A program made the position numbers and the translations under genes. The notes under the pieces are model-generated. The model was not told where the DNA came from. It ran no database searches and saw only the letters and a program-made list of their open reading frames with translations. Below are positions 26,365-35,313 of a DNA stretch of 50,133 bases, piece by piece. How positions within the stretch are numbered: position 1 is the first letter of the stretch; every line of letters starts with the position of its first letter. Source of the stretch: Candidatus Poribacteria bacterium (GTDB taxonomy: Bacteria > Poribacteria > WGA-4E > WGA-3G); the NCBI GenBank assembly GCA_028824125.1, contig JAPPES010000073.1, positions 1 through 50,133 on the forward strand, read 5' to 3'.

Positions 26365-29300
26365 ATGAAATTTACACCAAGTCAACAAGATGCCCTTAAT
26401 ATTAACAATCATATTTGTGTAACTGCCGGTGCAGGTTCAGGAAAAACCGCTGTGTTAGTTGAACGCTACCTTAGAATCCTGCAGAATGGAAACGTTACGC
26501 CACAGCAGATTGTTGCTATCACGTTCACTGATAAAGCCGCAGCAGAAATGAAGGGACGCGTCATTGAAAAACTTAAGCAAGATGAAAATACAGCAATACG
26601 TGAAAAGTATCTTGAACAGATGAACACAGCACCGATTTCAACGATACATACATTCTGCTCGCGTGTCCTGAGAGAATTTCCTTTTCAAGCGGATGTTCCT
26701 GCTAACTTTAGTATACTGAAAGGCATAGACCAAAAACTGCTACTGCAACAAACCATTAAAAATACACTTAAGGAGATAGCAACAGACCCAGTCCACGAGC
26801 ATCATAATGCATTACGCCATTCTTTGCAAAGTTATGGAAACCGTCAAAAATTAGTAGACCTCTTTTCTACGACGGTAGACAAACGAGATATGATTGAAAA
26901 ACTCATGAAAAAAGTCTATAGCAATCGTGACGAAGGGCAACTACCTGAAGCGTGGCAAAAGGTTTTTAGTGCGAAATTGATGTCGGAAACTGAGATTATT
27001 GAATTCATCCCATGTTTAAAAACTGTTTTACAAGTTGCTAAAGGTAAAAATGCGGCGGAGGTTGATATTTTAACTACAAAATTAGAGATGCTTCCCGATA
27101 AAAACCCAACTTCGCCAGATGTGCAGAATGTGCTTAAAAAGATAGCGGATTTAATTACGACCCAAAGCGGCAGCATTGCAAAAACTAATTTTCTGAAAAG
27201 CAGAGTTGACACAACCGGCATTGAGAACGAGATCAAATTTCTGGAATCGGCAGCAAAAAAGATAAAATCCGCGCCACCACTTGATATAGATGAAAACGAA
27301 ACAGATGACGAATTTCTACTTAACATAACTGACCATCTGCTTACACTATACACCCAAATTTTTGACGAATACCAAAATGACAAACTTTCTCAAGGTAAAC
27401 TTGACTTTGCCGACCTACAGCTCAAAACACGTGATCTGCTACGGAACAATGAAGAAATTCGCCAGAAATTGGCAGCGCGGCACAAGTATTATATGGTAGA
27501 TGAATACCAAGATACGAACGAATTACAGTATGAATTGGTCATGCTGCTTACAAATAACCTCAAAGATGCGAATCTATTTATCGTCGGTGACCCGAAACAA
27601 AGTATTTACGGATTCCGTGGCGCAGATGTCCAAGTCTTTCAAAAGACAAAACAAAAGATCGTTGAACAAGGCGGGCTTGATATTTCCCTCACAGAAAATT
27701 TCCGTTCTCTACGAGATAACATAGGATTTGTCAATTATTTATTTGAACGTTTAATGGGAGATAGAACTGAAACTGAATATGAAGTACCGTATGAATCTTT
27801 AGCAAAAGCGCACCCTGTTGATGCAAATGGTACTGTAGAGATCGTTATCGGGCAAAAGGATAACGCGGATGCAAACGAATATGCACTCATCGCACAGCAC
27901 ATCAAAAAAATGGTGCTGAACAAGGAAAAGATATGGGTGCAAGGTGAAGGTATAGAGGAATTTCCACAACCAATTAAGTATGGTGACATCGCTATCCTCA
28001 TCCGGAGCAGGAGGCAGCTACCCGATATTGAACAAGCACTACTTTTAGCAGGTATCCCTTACCTTACCACAGGCGGTGTCGGTTTCTATCAACGTCAAGA
28101 AATCTACGATATTTGGAGCTATCTTAATTTTCTCAACGCTCCCTCACAAAATGATACATCTCTTGTTGGCATCTTGCGCGGCCCAGCTTTCGGTATTTCG
28201 GATACCACACTATTCGAAATTTCGCTGCAAGAAGGCAACAGTTTTTGGCAAAAAACACAAAACCATCAAACACTTTCAGATCACCTCAAAAACGCGGTTG
28301 CGACCTTAAAAAAACACATGCAGATTGCCCACCGTCTGCCTATAAACCAACTTATTCTTACTATCGTTAACGAAACAGGAGTGATTGGAACATTGGGATT
28401 AGGCAGACAGGGACCGCAACGGTGGGCGAATTATCAAAAACTCTTAGACCTCGCTCGAAATTTTGATGGCGATGAAAACAAACAAACCTTGGCGGATTTC
28501 ATTGAATTTCTGGATATATTGATTACAGAGGAACCTCGGGAGGGACAATCCCCAATTGAGGAGAGTAGCACTGCAGTTCAAATTATGACTATTCATTCCG
28601 CGAAAGGGAAACAATTTCCTGTCGTCATACTTCCATGTCTTAATCGTAGAGGACAATTCTCACAAGAACCTTTTATTGATGAGAAACTGGGTATCGGTTT
28701 CAGTCCGCTTAAACCGAACAAAGGTTATGCAAAAACTGATCCTGAGATTGTTCAACTGATGAAAGATCGCGCCAATGCTAAAGATGAGGCAGAGAAAAAA
28801 CGTTTGTTTTATGTTGGTGCCACCCGTGCCGAGGATCGCCTTATCTTATCAGGTTCCCTCAATGCATATTATAAACCGGACAACATGTTAAAATGGCTCT
28901 ATGAACACCTTGACATCGGTGAAGCAGGTGACTCTTTGGAGCTGCCTGTTATGTTAAATGTTTATTCAGATAACACTACCAGTAAGCAATCTTTTCAATT
29001 AAATATCCCGATTATCAAACAACTTTATGGCACTATTGATGCGGATAAAATATCCGATGAAACAACGCCAACACAGTTTCCAGAACACCCCTATCCTGTA
29101 CCTAAACCATCTGATTGCAGCACATCTTTTTCTGTCATTGAACTTGCGAACTACGCGCGTTGCCCACTACGATACCAGTTGGAAAATGTACTGCGAATTC
29201 CAACATCTGAAGAGGGACAAACGGGCTTAGATGAAGCAGAAATGGATGTCGCAATCCACCACGTTCTCGACCAAATCAAACATCATCCACATGCAAAAAA

Positions 29301-29850
29301 TGTAGACAACCTAATTGATACCGCGTTAGAAAAATATCCAGAAGCCATAAATGAACCAACAACGGCAGAACGAAAATTAGTCCTTAGGACACATATCAAT
29401 AATTTTCTGAATTCCGAGCTCGCAAAAATAGCACTTTCTGCATCCGAAACACTAACAAACTACCGAATTCATGCCGATATCAATGGACATATCATCTCAG
29501 GTAAACTCGATAGACTTTTTAGAGATCAAACAGGACACTGGCAAATTATCAATTACAAAACTTCTGGGGGACAAGATTTAAAATGTTGGAAACCGGAAAT
29601 GGAACTATATGCATTACTTTTTCATAAAGTCTATCCAAATGAACCTATTGTAACCCTTAATTTTTATGCTACTGCACAAGACGCGTACGAACAGGTGTTC
29701 TTCAGCACTAAAGATTTACAAAATGTATCTGAGCTCTTGCACGTACTAATTACATCACTGCAGCAAGGAATTTTTACGAAGAATCTTGAGCACTGCTGTT
29801 CTTGTCCTTATGCAGATTCACAGGGACAGTGTACTATTACCGACCTGTAA
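26365..29850 (+). CDS. AddA-type UvrD helicase-nuclease with a C-terminal Cys cluster
   Basis: This 1161-residue protein is an SF1 helicase: Walker A AGAGSGKT (21-28), FTDKAAAEMKGR, TIHTFCSRVLREF, DEYQDTN (about 378-384), GDPKQSIYGFRGAD, ENFRS, SAKGKQF (about 745) and YVGATRAEDRL (about 815-825). The C-terminal PD-(D/E)XK nuclease shows GKLDRLF..WQIINYKTS (about 1045-1065). Such proteins process double-strand breaks for RecA. Unusually, the nuclease domain is flanked by cysteines (YARCPLRYQ near 932 and CCSCPYADSQGQC at the end), the pattern of an Fe-S staple known in AddB and Cas4 rather than typical AddA. No AddB partner is in view. The protein could act alone or with a distant subunit. Confidence 0.87.
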   Translation: MKFTPSQQDALNINNHICVTAGAGSGKTAVLVERYLRILQNGNVTPQQIVAITFTDKAAAEMKGRVIEKLKQDENTAIREKYLEQMNTAPISTIHTFCSRVLREFPFQADVPANFSILKGIDQKLLLQQTIKNTLKEIATDPVHEHHNALRHSLQSYGNRQKLVDLFSTTVDKRDMIEKLMKKVYSNRDEGQLPEAWQKVFSAKLMSETEIIEFIPCLKTVLQVAKGKNAAEVDILTTKLEMLPDKNPTSPDVQNVLKKIADLITTQSGSIAKTNFLKSRVDTTGIENEIKFLESAAKKIKSAPPLDIDENETDDEFLLNITDHLLTLYTQIFDEYQNDKLSQGKLDFADLQLKTRDLLRNNEEIRQKLAARHKYYMVDEYQDTNELQYELVMLLTNNLKDANLFIVGDPKQSIYGFRGADVQVFQKTKQKIVEQGGLDISLTENFRSLRDNIGFVNYLFERLMGDRTETEYEVPYESLAKAHPVDANGTVEIVIGQKDNADANEYALIAQHIKKMVLNKEKIWVQGEGIEEFPQPIKYGDIAILIRSRRQLPDIEQALLLAGIPYLTTGGVGFYQRQEIYDIWSYLNFLNAPSQNDTSLVGILRGPAFGISDTTLFEISLQEGNSFWQKTQNHQTLSDHLKNAVATLKKHMQIAHRLPINQLILTIVNETGVIGTLGLGRQGPQRWANYQKLLDLARNFDGDENKQTLADFIEFLDILITEEPREGQSPIEESSTAVQIMTIHSAKGKQFPVVILPCLNRRGQFSQEPFIDEKLGIGFSPLKPNKGYAKTDPEIVQLMKDRANAKDEAEKKRLFYVGATRAEDRLILSGSLNAYYKPDNMLKWLYEHLDIGEAGDSLELPVMLNVYSDNTTSKQSFQLNIPIIKQLYGTIDADKISDETTPTQFPEHPYPVPKPSDCSTSFSVIELANYARCPLRYQLENVLRIPTSEEGQTGLDEAEMDVAIHHVLDQIKHHPHAKNVDNLIDTALEKYPEAINEPTTAERKLVLRTHINNFLNSELAKIALSASETLTNYRIHADINGHIISGKLDRLFRDQTGHWQIINYKTSGGQDLKCWKPEMELYALLFHKVYPNEPIVTLNFYATAQDAYEQVFFSTKDLQNVSELLHVLITSLQQGIFTKNLEHCCSCPYADSQGQCTITDL

Positions 29851-29860
29851 GGAGATAACT

Positions 29861-30595
29861 GTGAAAAATATTGTTGTAAGAATTATTGGCATCACTATTA
29901 TTGGTTTTTCAATGTGCGTGATGTTACCAACCTTTGCAGGCACGTGGCGCGATGATTTTGAAGATAATTACACCCAGGAATGGAAAATTTTTAACCATGT
30001 TCGCCAGGATGAAAAGTGGTGGATTAATGATGATGAGGCAGTTGGTGAAATCTTCAAACTAGGGTTTATGAGTTTATGGCTTACAGGCGACCTCAAATGG
30101 GAGTACTATAGTGTATCTTGCAAAGCGAAGTTAGTTAAAGATAGTAATGAACCGCCAACCATTGGACTGACACTCCACGATAGAGGTTGGGAAGATAGCC
30201 GTTATCTATTCTTTATTGATTATATTATTGACACTGCCAGAATTGTAAGAGCTACTTTTAACGATTGGTTAATGATGCCATTTCCATTTGTTCCAGAAGA
30301 AGACACATGGTATCAACTGACTGCGACTGTTTTTGAAGATGGAACACTTGAGTTCAGAATACAAAATTTGGATGCGGAGCTTGATACCGATCCTCAAGTA
30401 TTCACAGCATTTGATCCCGATCCGTTACCAGGAGGGCAGGCAGGTCTTGTCGTCGCAGATGCTCGCGCACGGTTTGATGATGTTGAAATAACCGGTGATA
30501 ATATACCAAATGGTGGTCCCGGAAGACGAACTCCCCGTGCTGTTGCCCCGCAAGCAAAACTTACAACGACTTGGGCAAAGCTTAAAATGAAGTGA
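29861..30595 (+). CDS. Secreted protein with a concanavalin/LamG-like fold (hypothetical)
   Basis: This 244-residue protein begins at GTG 29861, set by AAGGAG at 29849-29854 overlapping the previous stop. An upstream reading of the frame has no ribosome site and lies inside the helicase gene. A Sec signal (about 1-27, ending TFAG) is followed by a beta-rich domain (DDFEDNYTQEWKIF..., EYYSVSCKAKL, GLTLHDRG, FDDVEITGD) resembling DUF1080/LamG-like jelly-roll domains that bind or cleave carbohydrates. The function is not established. A short Pro/Arg-rich tail follows. It is cotranscribed with the helicase gene and the FG-GAP gene. Confidence 0.68.
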   Translation: MKNIVVRIIGITIIGFSMCVMLPTFAGTWRDDFEDNYTQEWKIFNHVRQDEKWWINDDEAVGEIFKLGFMSLWLTGDLKWEYYSVSCKAKLVKDSNEPPTIGLTLHDRGWEDSRYLFFIDYIIDTARIVRATFNDWLMMPFPFVPEEDTWYQLTATVFEDGTLEFRIQNLDAELDTDPQVFTAFDPDPLPGGQAGLVVADARARFDDVEITGDNIPNGGPGRRTPRAVAPQAKLTTTWAKLKMK

Positions 30596-30634
30596 GGTTT
30601 GAACATTCAAATGTCCATTGTAGTGCGGAGAGAG

Positions 30635-32359
30635 ATGAAAACAGGGAATACTAATAGAAATAGAGAAGGGCGCATCTGCCAACTTACCGGACCATTTTTC
30701 ACTAATTCAGTTTTTTCCAAAATGTTGACATGTAGTGTTTTACTCATCTGCTTTTTTACTATCATGAGTGTATCAGCAGATAATTTGCCACTATTTACTG
30801 AAATCACTCAAAAAGCGGGTGTAAATTTTGTCCACAATAACGGTGCGTTTGGAAAAAAATATCTACCAGAAACAATGGGGTCCGGATGTGCATTTTTTGA
30901 CTTCAATGCGGATGGGTGGCAAGACATTCTTTTAGTTAATGGAAAGGATTGGGAGGGACATCCAACTGAAAAGCGACAAACTCTTGCGCTCTACCAAAAC
31001 AAACAGGACGGCACTTTTGCTGATGTCACCGAAGCTGCTGGGTTGGATATTCCTCTATACGGCATGGGCGTTGCAGTCGCAGATTACGATAATGACGGGG
31101 ATGATGATGTCTATCTGAGTTGTCTCAACGCTGACCGACTTTTCCGAAACAATGGGGATGGTACTTTTACAGATGTTACGAAAGCCGCTGGGATTGATAA
31201 CCCCGGTTTCGGAACAAGCTGCGCGTGGTTTGATTACAACCGGGATGGTCATCTTGACATCTATGTTGCTAATTACGTTGAATGGAGCATAGAGACAGAC
31301 ATTTTTTGCACACTTGACGGTAAGAACAAATCTTACTGTACCCCCGAATCGTATACAGGCCAAGCAAGCAAACTTTTCCAAAATCGCGGGAACGGCACAT
31401 TTATAGATGTCTCACATATCTCAGGGATAAGCGATGCATCAAGTAAATCCTTAGGTGTTTGCATCCTTGATTATAATCAAGATGGACTCCCCGATATTTT
31501 TGAAGCAAATGATACTCAACCGAATAAACTCTATCAAAACAGTGGTGATGGCACTTTCGTTGAAGTCGGGATGTTAGCAGGCGTGGCATATAACGAAAGT
31601 GGGGTTGCCACCGGCGCAATGGGTGTTGATGCGGCTGATTACGACCGTAGTGGAAAAGAAAGTATAATTGTTGGGAATTTTTCCAATGAAATGTTAAATC
31701 TTTACCACAACGAAGGCGATTTTTTTATAGACGACGCGCCTATTGCGCAACTCGGCAAAACAAGTTTATTAACACTTACCTTCGGGTGCTTCTTCTTTGA
31801 TTTTGACCTTGATGGAAATCTTGATATTTTTACGGCAAATGGACATGTGGAAACAGACATCAATATCGTTCAGAGTGAAGTTACCTACGCACAACAGCAA
31901 CACCTATTCCACAATATTTCCGATGGAAAGTTTGCTGATGTTCTTCATAAGGTAGGACCAGACTTGGCAAAACCGATTGTTGGTAGAGGGGCAGCCTATG
32001 GTGATATAGACAACGATGGTGATTTAGATATACTCATTACAACATCTAATGGACACGCGCATCTATACCGTAATGATGGCGGTAACCGCAATAGATGGAT
32101 TAAGATAAAACTACTTGGAAGATTGAGCAACCGCAACGGTATAGGGGCACGCATCCGAATTACTTCTGCTACTGGTACTCAAACCCAAACCGTTAAAAGT
32201 GGTTCAAGCTACTGTTCTCAGAGCGAATTAACAGCAATATTTGGATTAAAAAAAGACGATATTATTGAAACTATTGAGGTATTTTGGCCCAGTGGCAAAA
32301 TCAGTAAATCCGAAGATGTCAAGTCGAATCAGTTATTTGTGATTGAAGAAAAATTGTGA
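30635..32359 (+). CDS. Secreted FG-GAP repeat protein with ASPIC/UnbV domain (CRTAC1 type)
   Basis: From ATG 30635 (GGAG four bases upstream) the protein has 574 residues. In-frame TTG 30599 and ATG 30611 are possible earlier starts. A hydrophobic signal segment (about 30-48) precedes a seven-bladed FG-GAP/VCBS propeller with at least six calcium loops: DFNADGWQDI, DYDNDGDDDV, DYNRDGHLDI, DYNQDGLPDI, DFDLDGNLDI, DIDNDGDLDI. It ends in an ASPIC/UnbV domain (GIGARIRITSATG..SGSSYCSQSE, about 495-570). Family members are extracellular adhesion or carbohydrate-associated proteins; the role is unknown here. It is the third gene of the AddA-led run, 39 bp after the previous stop. Confidence 0.83.
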   Translation: MKTGNTNRNREGRICQLTGPFFTNSVFSKMLTCSVLLICFFTIMSVSADNLPLFTEITQKAGVNFVHNNGAFGKKYLPETMGSGCAFFDFNADGWQDILLVNGKDWEGHPTEKRQTLALYQNKQDGTFADVTEAAGLDIPLYGMGVAVADYDNDGDDDVYLSCLNADRLFRNNGDGTFTDVTKAAGIDNPGFGTSCAWFDYNRDGHLDIYVANYVEWSIETDIFCTLDGKNKSYCTPESYTGQASKLFQNRGNGTFIDVSHISGISDASSKSLGVCILDYNQDGLPDIFEANDTQPNKLYQNSGDGTFVEVGMLAGVAYNESGVATGAMGVDAADYDRSGKESIIVGNFSNEMLNLYHNEGDFFIDDAPIAQLGKTSLLTLTFGCFFFDFDLDGNLDIFTANGHVETDINIVQSEVTYAQQQHLFHNISDGKFADVLHKVGPDLAKPIVGRGAAYGDIDNDGDLDILITTSNGHAHLYRNDGGNRNRWIKIKLLGRLSNRNGIGARIRITSATGTQTQTVKSGSSYCSQSELTAIFGLKKDDIIETIEVFWPSGKISKSEDVKSNQLFVIEEKL

Positions 32360-32382
32360 GTAAAATACCAGTTCCTGATCCA

Positions 32383-32802
32383 CTACAAATCAAAAATAAC
32401 CTGAGCTTCCCAAACACCATTAGGGTTTTGAATTACGGACAATTGATGGTAGGTCACAGCTTTAATTTCTGTATATACGATATGTTTGTCGAAATTTGTG
32501 GGTTCGCCATACACTTGAGCAGATAATTCATTACTATTAATGTTTTGAATATTTGAACGTTTAAAGAAAATCTCATCTGTTTCGTGCCTGAAAATTAATT
32601 CATCTAACCATTTAACAAATAGCATTTCAACAGATTCAGCCACAATATCAACGGCAATTGATGTATTTTCATCAATTGTATCCACAACAGCTATCATTTC
32701 AAATAACCCTTGTGCTGCATGATTAAAAAGCGATTTTAAGGTTTTGCCTTTAACACGCATTCCCGCATCTGCAGTATGTTCCATATATTCAAAAGGTTTC
32801 AT
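32383..32802 (-). CDS. Archease
   Basis: This 139-residue protein has the archease pattern throughout: FEYMEHTADAGMRVKGKTL, LFVKWLDELIFRHETDEIFF, the calcium-site acidic residues (Asp in HTADAG), and the C-terminal EIKAVTYHQLSV...WEAQVIFDL. Archease promotes guanylylation and turnover of the RNA ligase RtcB. RtcB is not in the window. ATG 32802 follows AAAGGAT with a 6-base spacer and is preferred over an in-frame ATG at 32826. The gene converges with the FG-GAP gene and has its own promoter. Confidence 0.88.
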   Translation of the reverse strand: MKPFEYMEHTADAGMRVKGKTLKSLFNHAAQGLFEMIAVVDTIDENTSIAVDIVAESVEMLFVKWLDELIFRHETDEIFFKRSNIQNINSNELSAQVYGEPTNFDKHIVYTEIKAVTYHQLSVIQNPNGVWEAQVIFDL

Positions 32803-32838
32803 AACATATCCTTTATACGTGTTCAACTCTGTTCGGAT

Positions 32839-32867
32839 ATTATACCAAAACCAATGTGTAATTACAA
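32839..32867 (-). promoter_or_regulatory. Sigma70-type promoter for archease
   Basis: On the minus strand TTGTAA (complement of 32862-32867) is followed after 17 bp by TATAAT (complement of 32839-32844). The -35 lies inside the 18-bp direct repeat that borders the adjacent mobile element, so the insertion sits just upstream of this promoter. Confidence 0.55.
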
Positions 32868-32872
32868 CCTAC

Positions 32873-33090
32873 CCATAGGTGTCAATTTAGCGTTGGTTTA
32901 AAGGTAGCAGGCATATTCCGTATGCCGTCCGCCTTATCTTGTTACGGCATACGGAATATGCCTGCTACTTTGCATGCAGATTTATCAAGGTCGAAAACCC
33001 CGATTTAATAGATTTAGTCACAATATCGGGCTTACAAGCCTTCCCACAAGAGGCAATCTGGTAATTATGTGCTTAAATTGACAATTATGG
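32873..33090. mobile_element. Family-C MITE with 18-bp target duplication
   Basis: The ends CCATAGGTGTCAATTTA (32873-32889) and TAAATTGACAATTATGG (33074-33090) are inverted. The element is flanked by a perfect direct repeat TGTGTAATTACAACCTAC (32855-32872 and 33091-33108). Inside is a 25-bp perfect inverted repeat (32904-32928 with 32944-32968), and on the right an arm of about 48 bp shared in inverted form with the element at 35951. There is no coding capacity. Confidence 0.8.
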
Positions 33091-33159
33091 TGTGTAATTA
33101 CAACCTACCGCATGAAGTATCGTGTCTAAAATTTTTACACATTAGCAGGATATAAAAAA

Positions 33160-33175
33160 TGGCACGGAATTTGCT
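33160..33175 (+). promoter_or_regulatory. Sigma54-type (-24/-12) promoter for the TonB-like gene
   Basis: TGGCACG-GAAT-TTGCT is an exact match to the sigma54 consensus TGGCACR-N4-TTGCW. It lies 111 bp before the ATG at 33287. An imperfect palindrome (TGTCTAAAA/TTTTACACA, 33124-33142) precedes it. A weaker sigma70-like pair (TTGGAA 33206, TATTAT 33229, 17 bp apart) could also serve the same gene. Confidence 0.65.
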
Positions 33176-33286
33176 CAATAAGATTAAAAGGTAAAAGCAA
33201 ATAATTTGGAATTATGTGGTACAACAAGTATTATAGCGGTTTTACAAAGAGATTAGAAGAAAAAGACAGTGTAAGGTGTATAGAAA

Positions 33287-34186
33287 ATGAACATCGTTGT
33301 TCAAATTATGAACAAACTCTCATATTTAGCAGGAAGAAGTCAACAGCAGCGTTTACATAAAGGTTTTGGGGTTGGAAAACTTTTTTCCAGTAGTTTCTTG
33401 CCGAATGCGTCATTTATGTTGTCAGTCTGTTTGCATCTAATAGGTATATCAATTATCGGTCTATCTTCTGTTAAAACGACAGATAGTAATAGCAATGCTA
33501 TGCAAGTGAATGTTTTTTCTATGTCTGCTCCGAAACCTATTGCGATCCGTCCACCTACCAAACAACATATCCCCAAATTAGTTGCCCCGCAACCTGTTCG
33601 CTTGCATCGTCAACAGCCGAAAGCAGTTCGTCCTGTTACACCTTTGACAATGACCGAAACTCCAGAGGTTACAACATTGACCCAAACTCCGACACTAACA
33701 GCAAATTTCACACTGAATGCGCCACAAAGTTCTTTATCTGATGTTGAACATCCAATTGTAGTGCCAGTCGGAACGAAACCAGTTTTTACGTCATCTGTCA
33801 ACCTTTTTCCACAAAAAACCGAGCGGAAGGCGGATGTGCCAGTCGTAGATTCAGACAACCTACAAATAGCTTCTATTCCTTTAAATTTGCCAGCTATAAA
33901 CGAGCCTATACAAAACGCTTGTTTTATGAAAAAAGTTGAGCCGATATATCCTGAATCTGCCCGATCCACGCATCAAGAGGGATTAGTCATTCTTGAAGCC
34001 ACTATAGGCATAGATGGAAAAGCGCAAAACATTCAGGTCGTTGAGGTTATAAGAATTCGTGGTCTCGGTTGTGAAGAAGCAGCAATTCAGGCACTCAAAT
34101 CCTCGTTATTCACACCCGCGATGCAGGGCAAAGTTGCCGTTAGTCAACGGCTTCGTATTCCATATCGTTTTAGTTTGAAAAACTAA
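33287..34186 (+). CDS. TonB-like energy transducer
   Basis: This 299-residue protein has an N-terminal membrane anchor (about 43-62), a Pro-rich periplasm-spanning linker (about 80-200) and a TonB C-terminal domain (about 214-299: VEPIYPESARSTHQEGLVILEATIGIDG ... AAIQALKSSLFTPAMQGKVAVSQRLRIPYRF). It couples the proton-motive force to outer-membrane transporters or acts in a related envelope role. Two cysteines flank the C-terminal domain (NACFMKK and GLGCEEAA), a pair often seen in TonB domains of this type. ExbB, ExbD and a receptor are absent here. The gene is downstream of a consensus sigma54 site, suggesting activator-controlled expression. Confidence 0.82.
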   Translation: MNIVVQIMNKLSYLAGRSQQQRLHKGFGVGKLFSSSFLPNASFMLSVCLHLIGISIIGLSSVKTTDSNSNAMQVNVFSMSAPKPIAIRPPTKQHIPKLVAPQPVRLHRQQPKAVRPVTPLTMTETPEVTTLTQTPTLTANFTLNAPQSSLSDVEHPIVVPVGTKPVFTSSVNLFPQKTERKADVPVVDSDNLQIASIPLNLPAINEPIQNACFMKKVEPIYPESARSTHQEGLVILEATIGIDGKAQNIQVVEVIRIRGLGCEEAAIQALKSSLFTPAMQGKVAVSQRLRIPYRFSLKN

Positions 34187-34246
34187 TTCATATCCCTTTC
34201 AGCTTGCCTCCCATGTAATCTGGCAAACTCGTCTTAATTTTTTTCA

Positions 34247-34463
34247 TTTATAGTAAAATCTGAAAATATGTGGACATTTCAAGGTACAACAATCCCCACA
34301 TCATCACGCTGACGAGGTTCGGAAACCTCGTCAGCAAAGAAACCCCGCTGGCGAGGCGGGGAATGCCTTAAGACGAATGCGCCTGTGGCATTCGCCATGA
34401 TTCATACCGTTGATTTCTTCCGAACCTCGCCAATGTCCAGGTAATTGTGGATTTCACTATAAA
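34247..34463. mobile_element. Family-A element with nested palindromes
   Basis: The ends TTTATAGTAAAATC (34247-34260) and GATTTCACTATAAA (34450-34463) are inverted, with one mismatch. The second layer GGACATT/AATGTCC continues the arms. Inside is a perfect 12-bp stem GCTGACGAGGTT (34308-34335) and a 23-bp copy (34395-34417) of part of the palindrome at 22069-22091. No gene is present in 34187-34532. Confidence 0.7.
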
Positions 34464-34469
34464 AATCTC

Positions 34470-34498
34470 TTGCCTTGTAAACAGATTCATTCTATACT
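34470..34498 (+). promoter_or_regulatory. Candidate sigma70 promoter for the SDR gene
   Basis: TTGCCT (34470-34475) and TATACT (34493-34498) are separated by 17 bp, starting seven bases after the end of the repeat element. The GTG start at 34533 follows AGGAG at 34520-34524. Confidence 0.5.
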
Positions 34499-34532
34499 TT
34501 TTTATATCTTAATCCACTCAGGAGAATAATCT

Positions 34533-35285
34533 GTGAATATTCGACTCTCAGATAAAGTGGCAGTAATTACGGGTGCTTCCACAGGTATTGGTGCTGCAAC
34601 TGCCATCGCTTATGCAGAAGCTGGTGCAAAAGTTGTTATGGGAGATGTAAACGAACTTGATGGGCAAGAAACATTAAAGGTAATTGTAAAAAACGGAGGT
34701 GTGGCTAAATTCTGCTGCACCGATGTATCTGTTGAAACAGAAGTCGCCGATCTAATGCGGACTGCTAAAGAAACATACGGTCGAATTGATACTTTAGTAA
34801 CGTGTGCTGGTATTTTGGAAGGGGCAAGCGTTCATATTGAAGATTTTGAAGCTGCTACCTTTGCTTCCGTACTTGATGTTAATCTTAAAGGCACTTTCTT
34901 TGCGCTCAAGCATGCTGTCCCAATAATGGGCGAAAGTGGTGGCGGTGTTATCCTCTGTATTGCTTCTGGCGCAGGCGTTCGCGGTGGCAGTTCCTCAGTT
35001 GCTTATGCTTCAAGTAAAGGCGGCGTTAATGGTCTTGTGATGACTGTAGAAAGCCAAGTTGCTTCTTTTAACATCCGTATGCATACGATATGTCCCGGCG
35101 GACTCGCTACACCCCTTAAACTCGGACAAATTGCACAATCCGCTAAGCGAGACGGAAATGATCCAGATGCAGCTGTTGCCAATGCACTGAAATCACTTGG
35201 TGATCCAGCAGGTGTTGCAAGGGTCCTTACATTTCTCGCTTCAGATGAGGGGGCTTATATGCGAGGACAGGTTTTCACAAGATAG
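34533..35285 (+). CDS. Short-chain dehydrogenase/reductase
   Basis: This 250-residue classical SDR has cofactor motif TGASTGIG (13-20), an Asp after beta-2 (GDVNE, favouring NAD), CAG in place of NNAG, and a catalytic Ser..Tyr158..Lys162 (VAYASSK). It is an oxidoreductase of unknown substrate. GTG start with AGGAG at eight bases. The C-terminus stops at MRGQVFTR; classical members continue with about four to eight residues ending DGG. The next bases in another frame read QDSSMG, which fits that ending, so a small indel near the stop is possible; the enzyme could still be active. Confidence 0.85.
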   Translation: MNIRLSDKVAVITGASTGIGAATAIAYAEAGAKVVMGDVNELDGQETLKVIVKNGGVAKFCCTDVSVETEVADLMRTAKETYGRIDTLVTCAGILEGASVHIEDFEAATFASVLDVNLKGTFFALKHAVPIMGESGGGVILCIASGAGVRGGSSSVAYASSKGGVNGLVMTVESQVASFNIRMHTICPGGLATPLKLGQIAQSAKRDGNDPDAAVANALKSLGDPAGVARVLTFLASDEGAYMRGQVFTR

Positions 35286-35313
35286 TTCAATGGGAAATTG
35301 TATTTGGAAACTC

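Noticed and set aside
29786..29860. Upstream start of the LamG-like secreted protein
   Set aside because: It overlaps the end of the helicase gene; GTG 29861 has AAGGAG at the right distance and gives a clean signal peptide.
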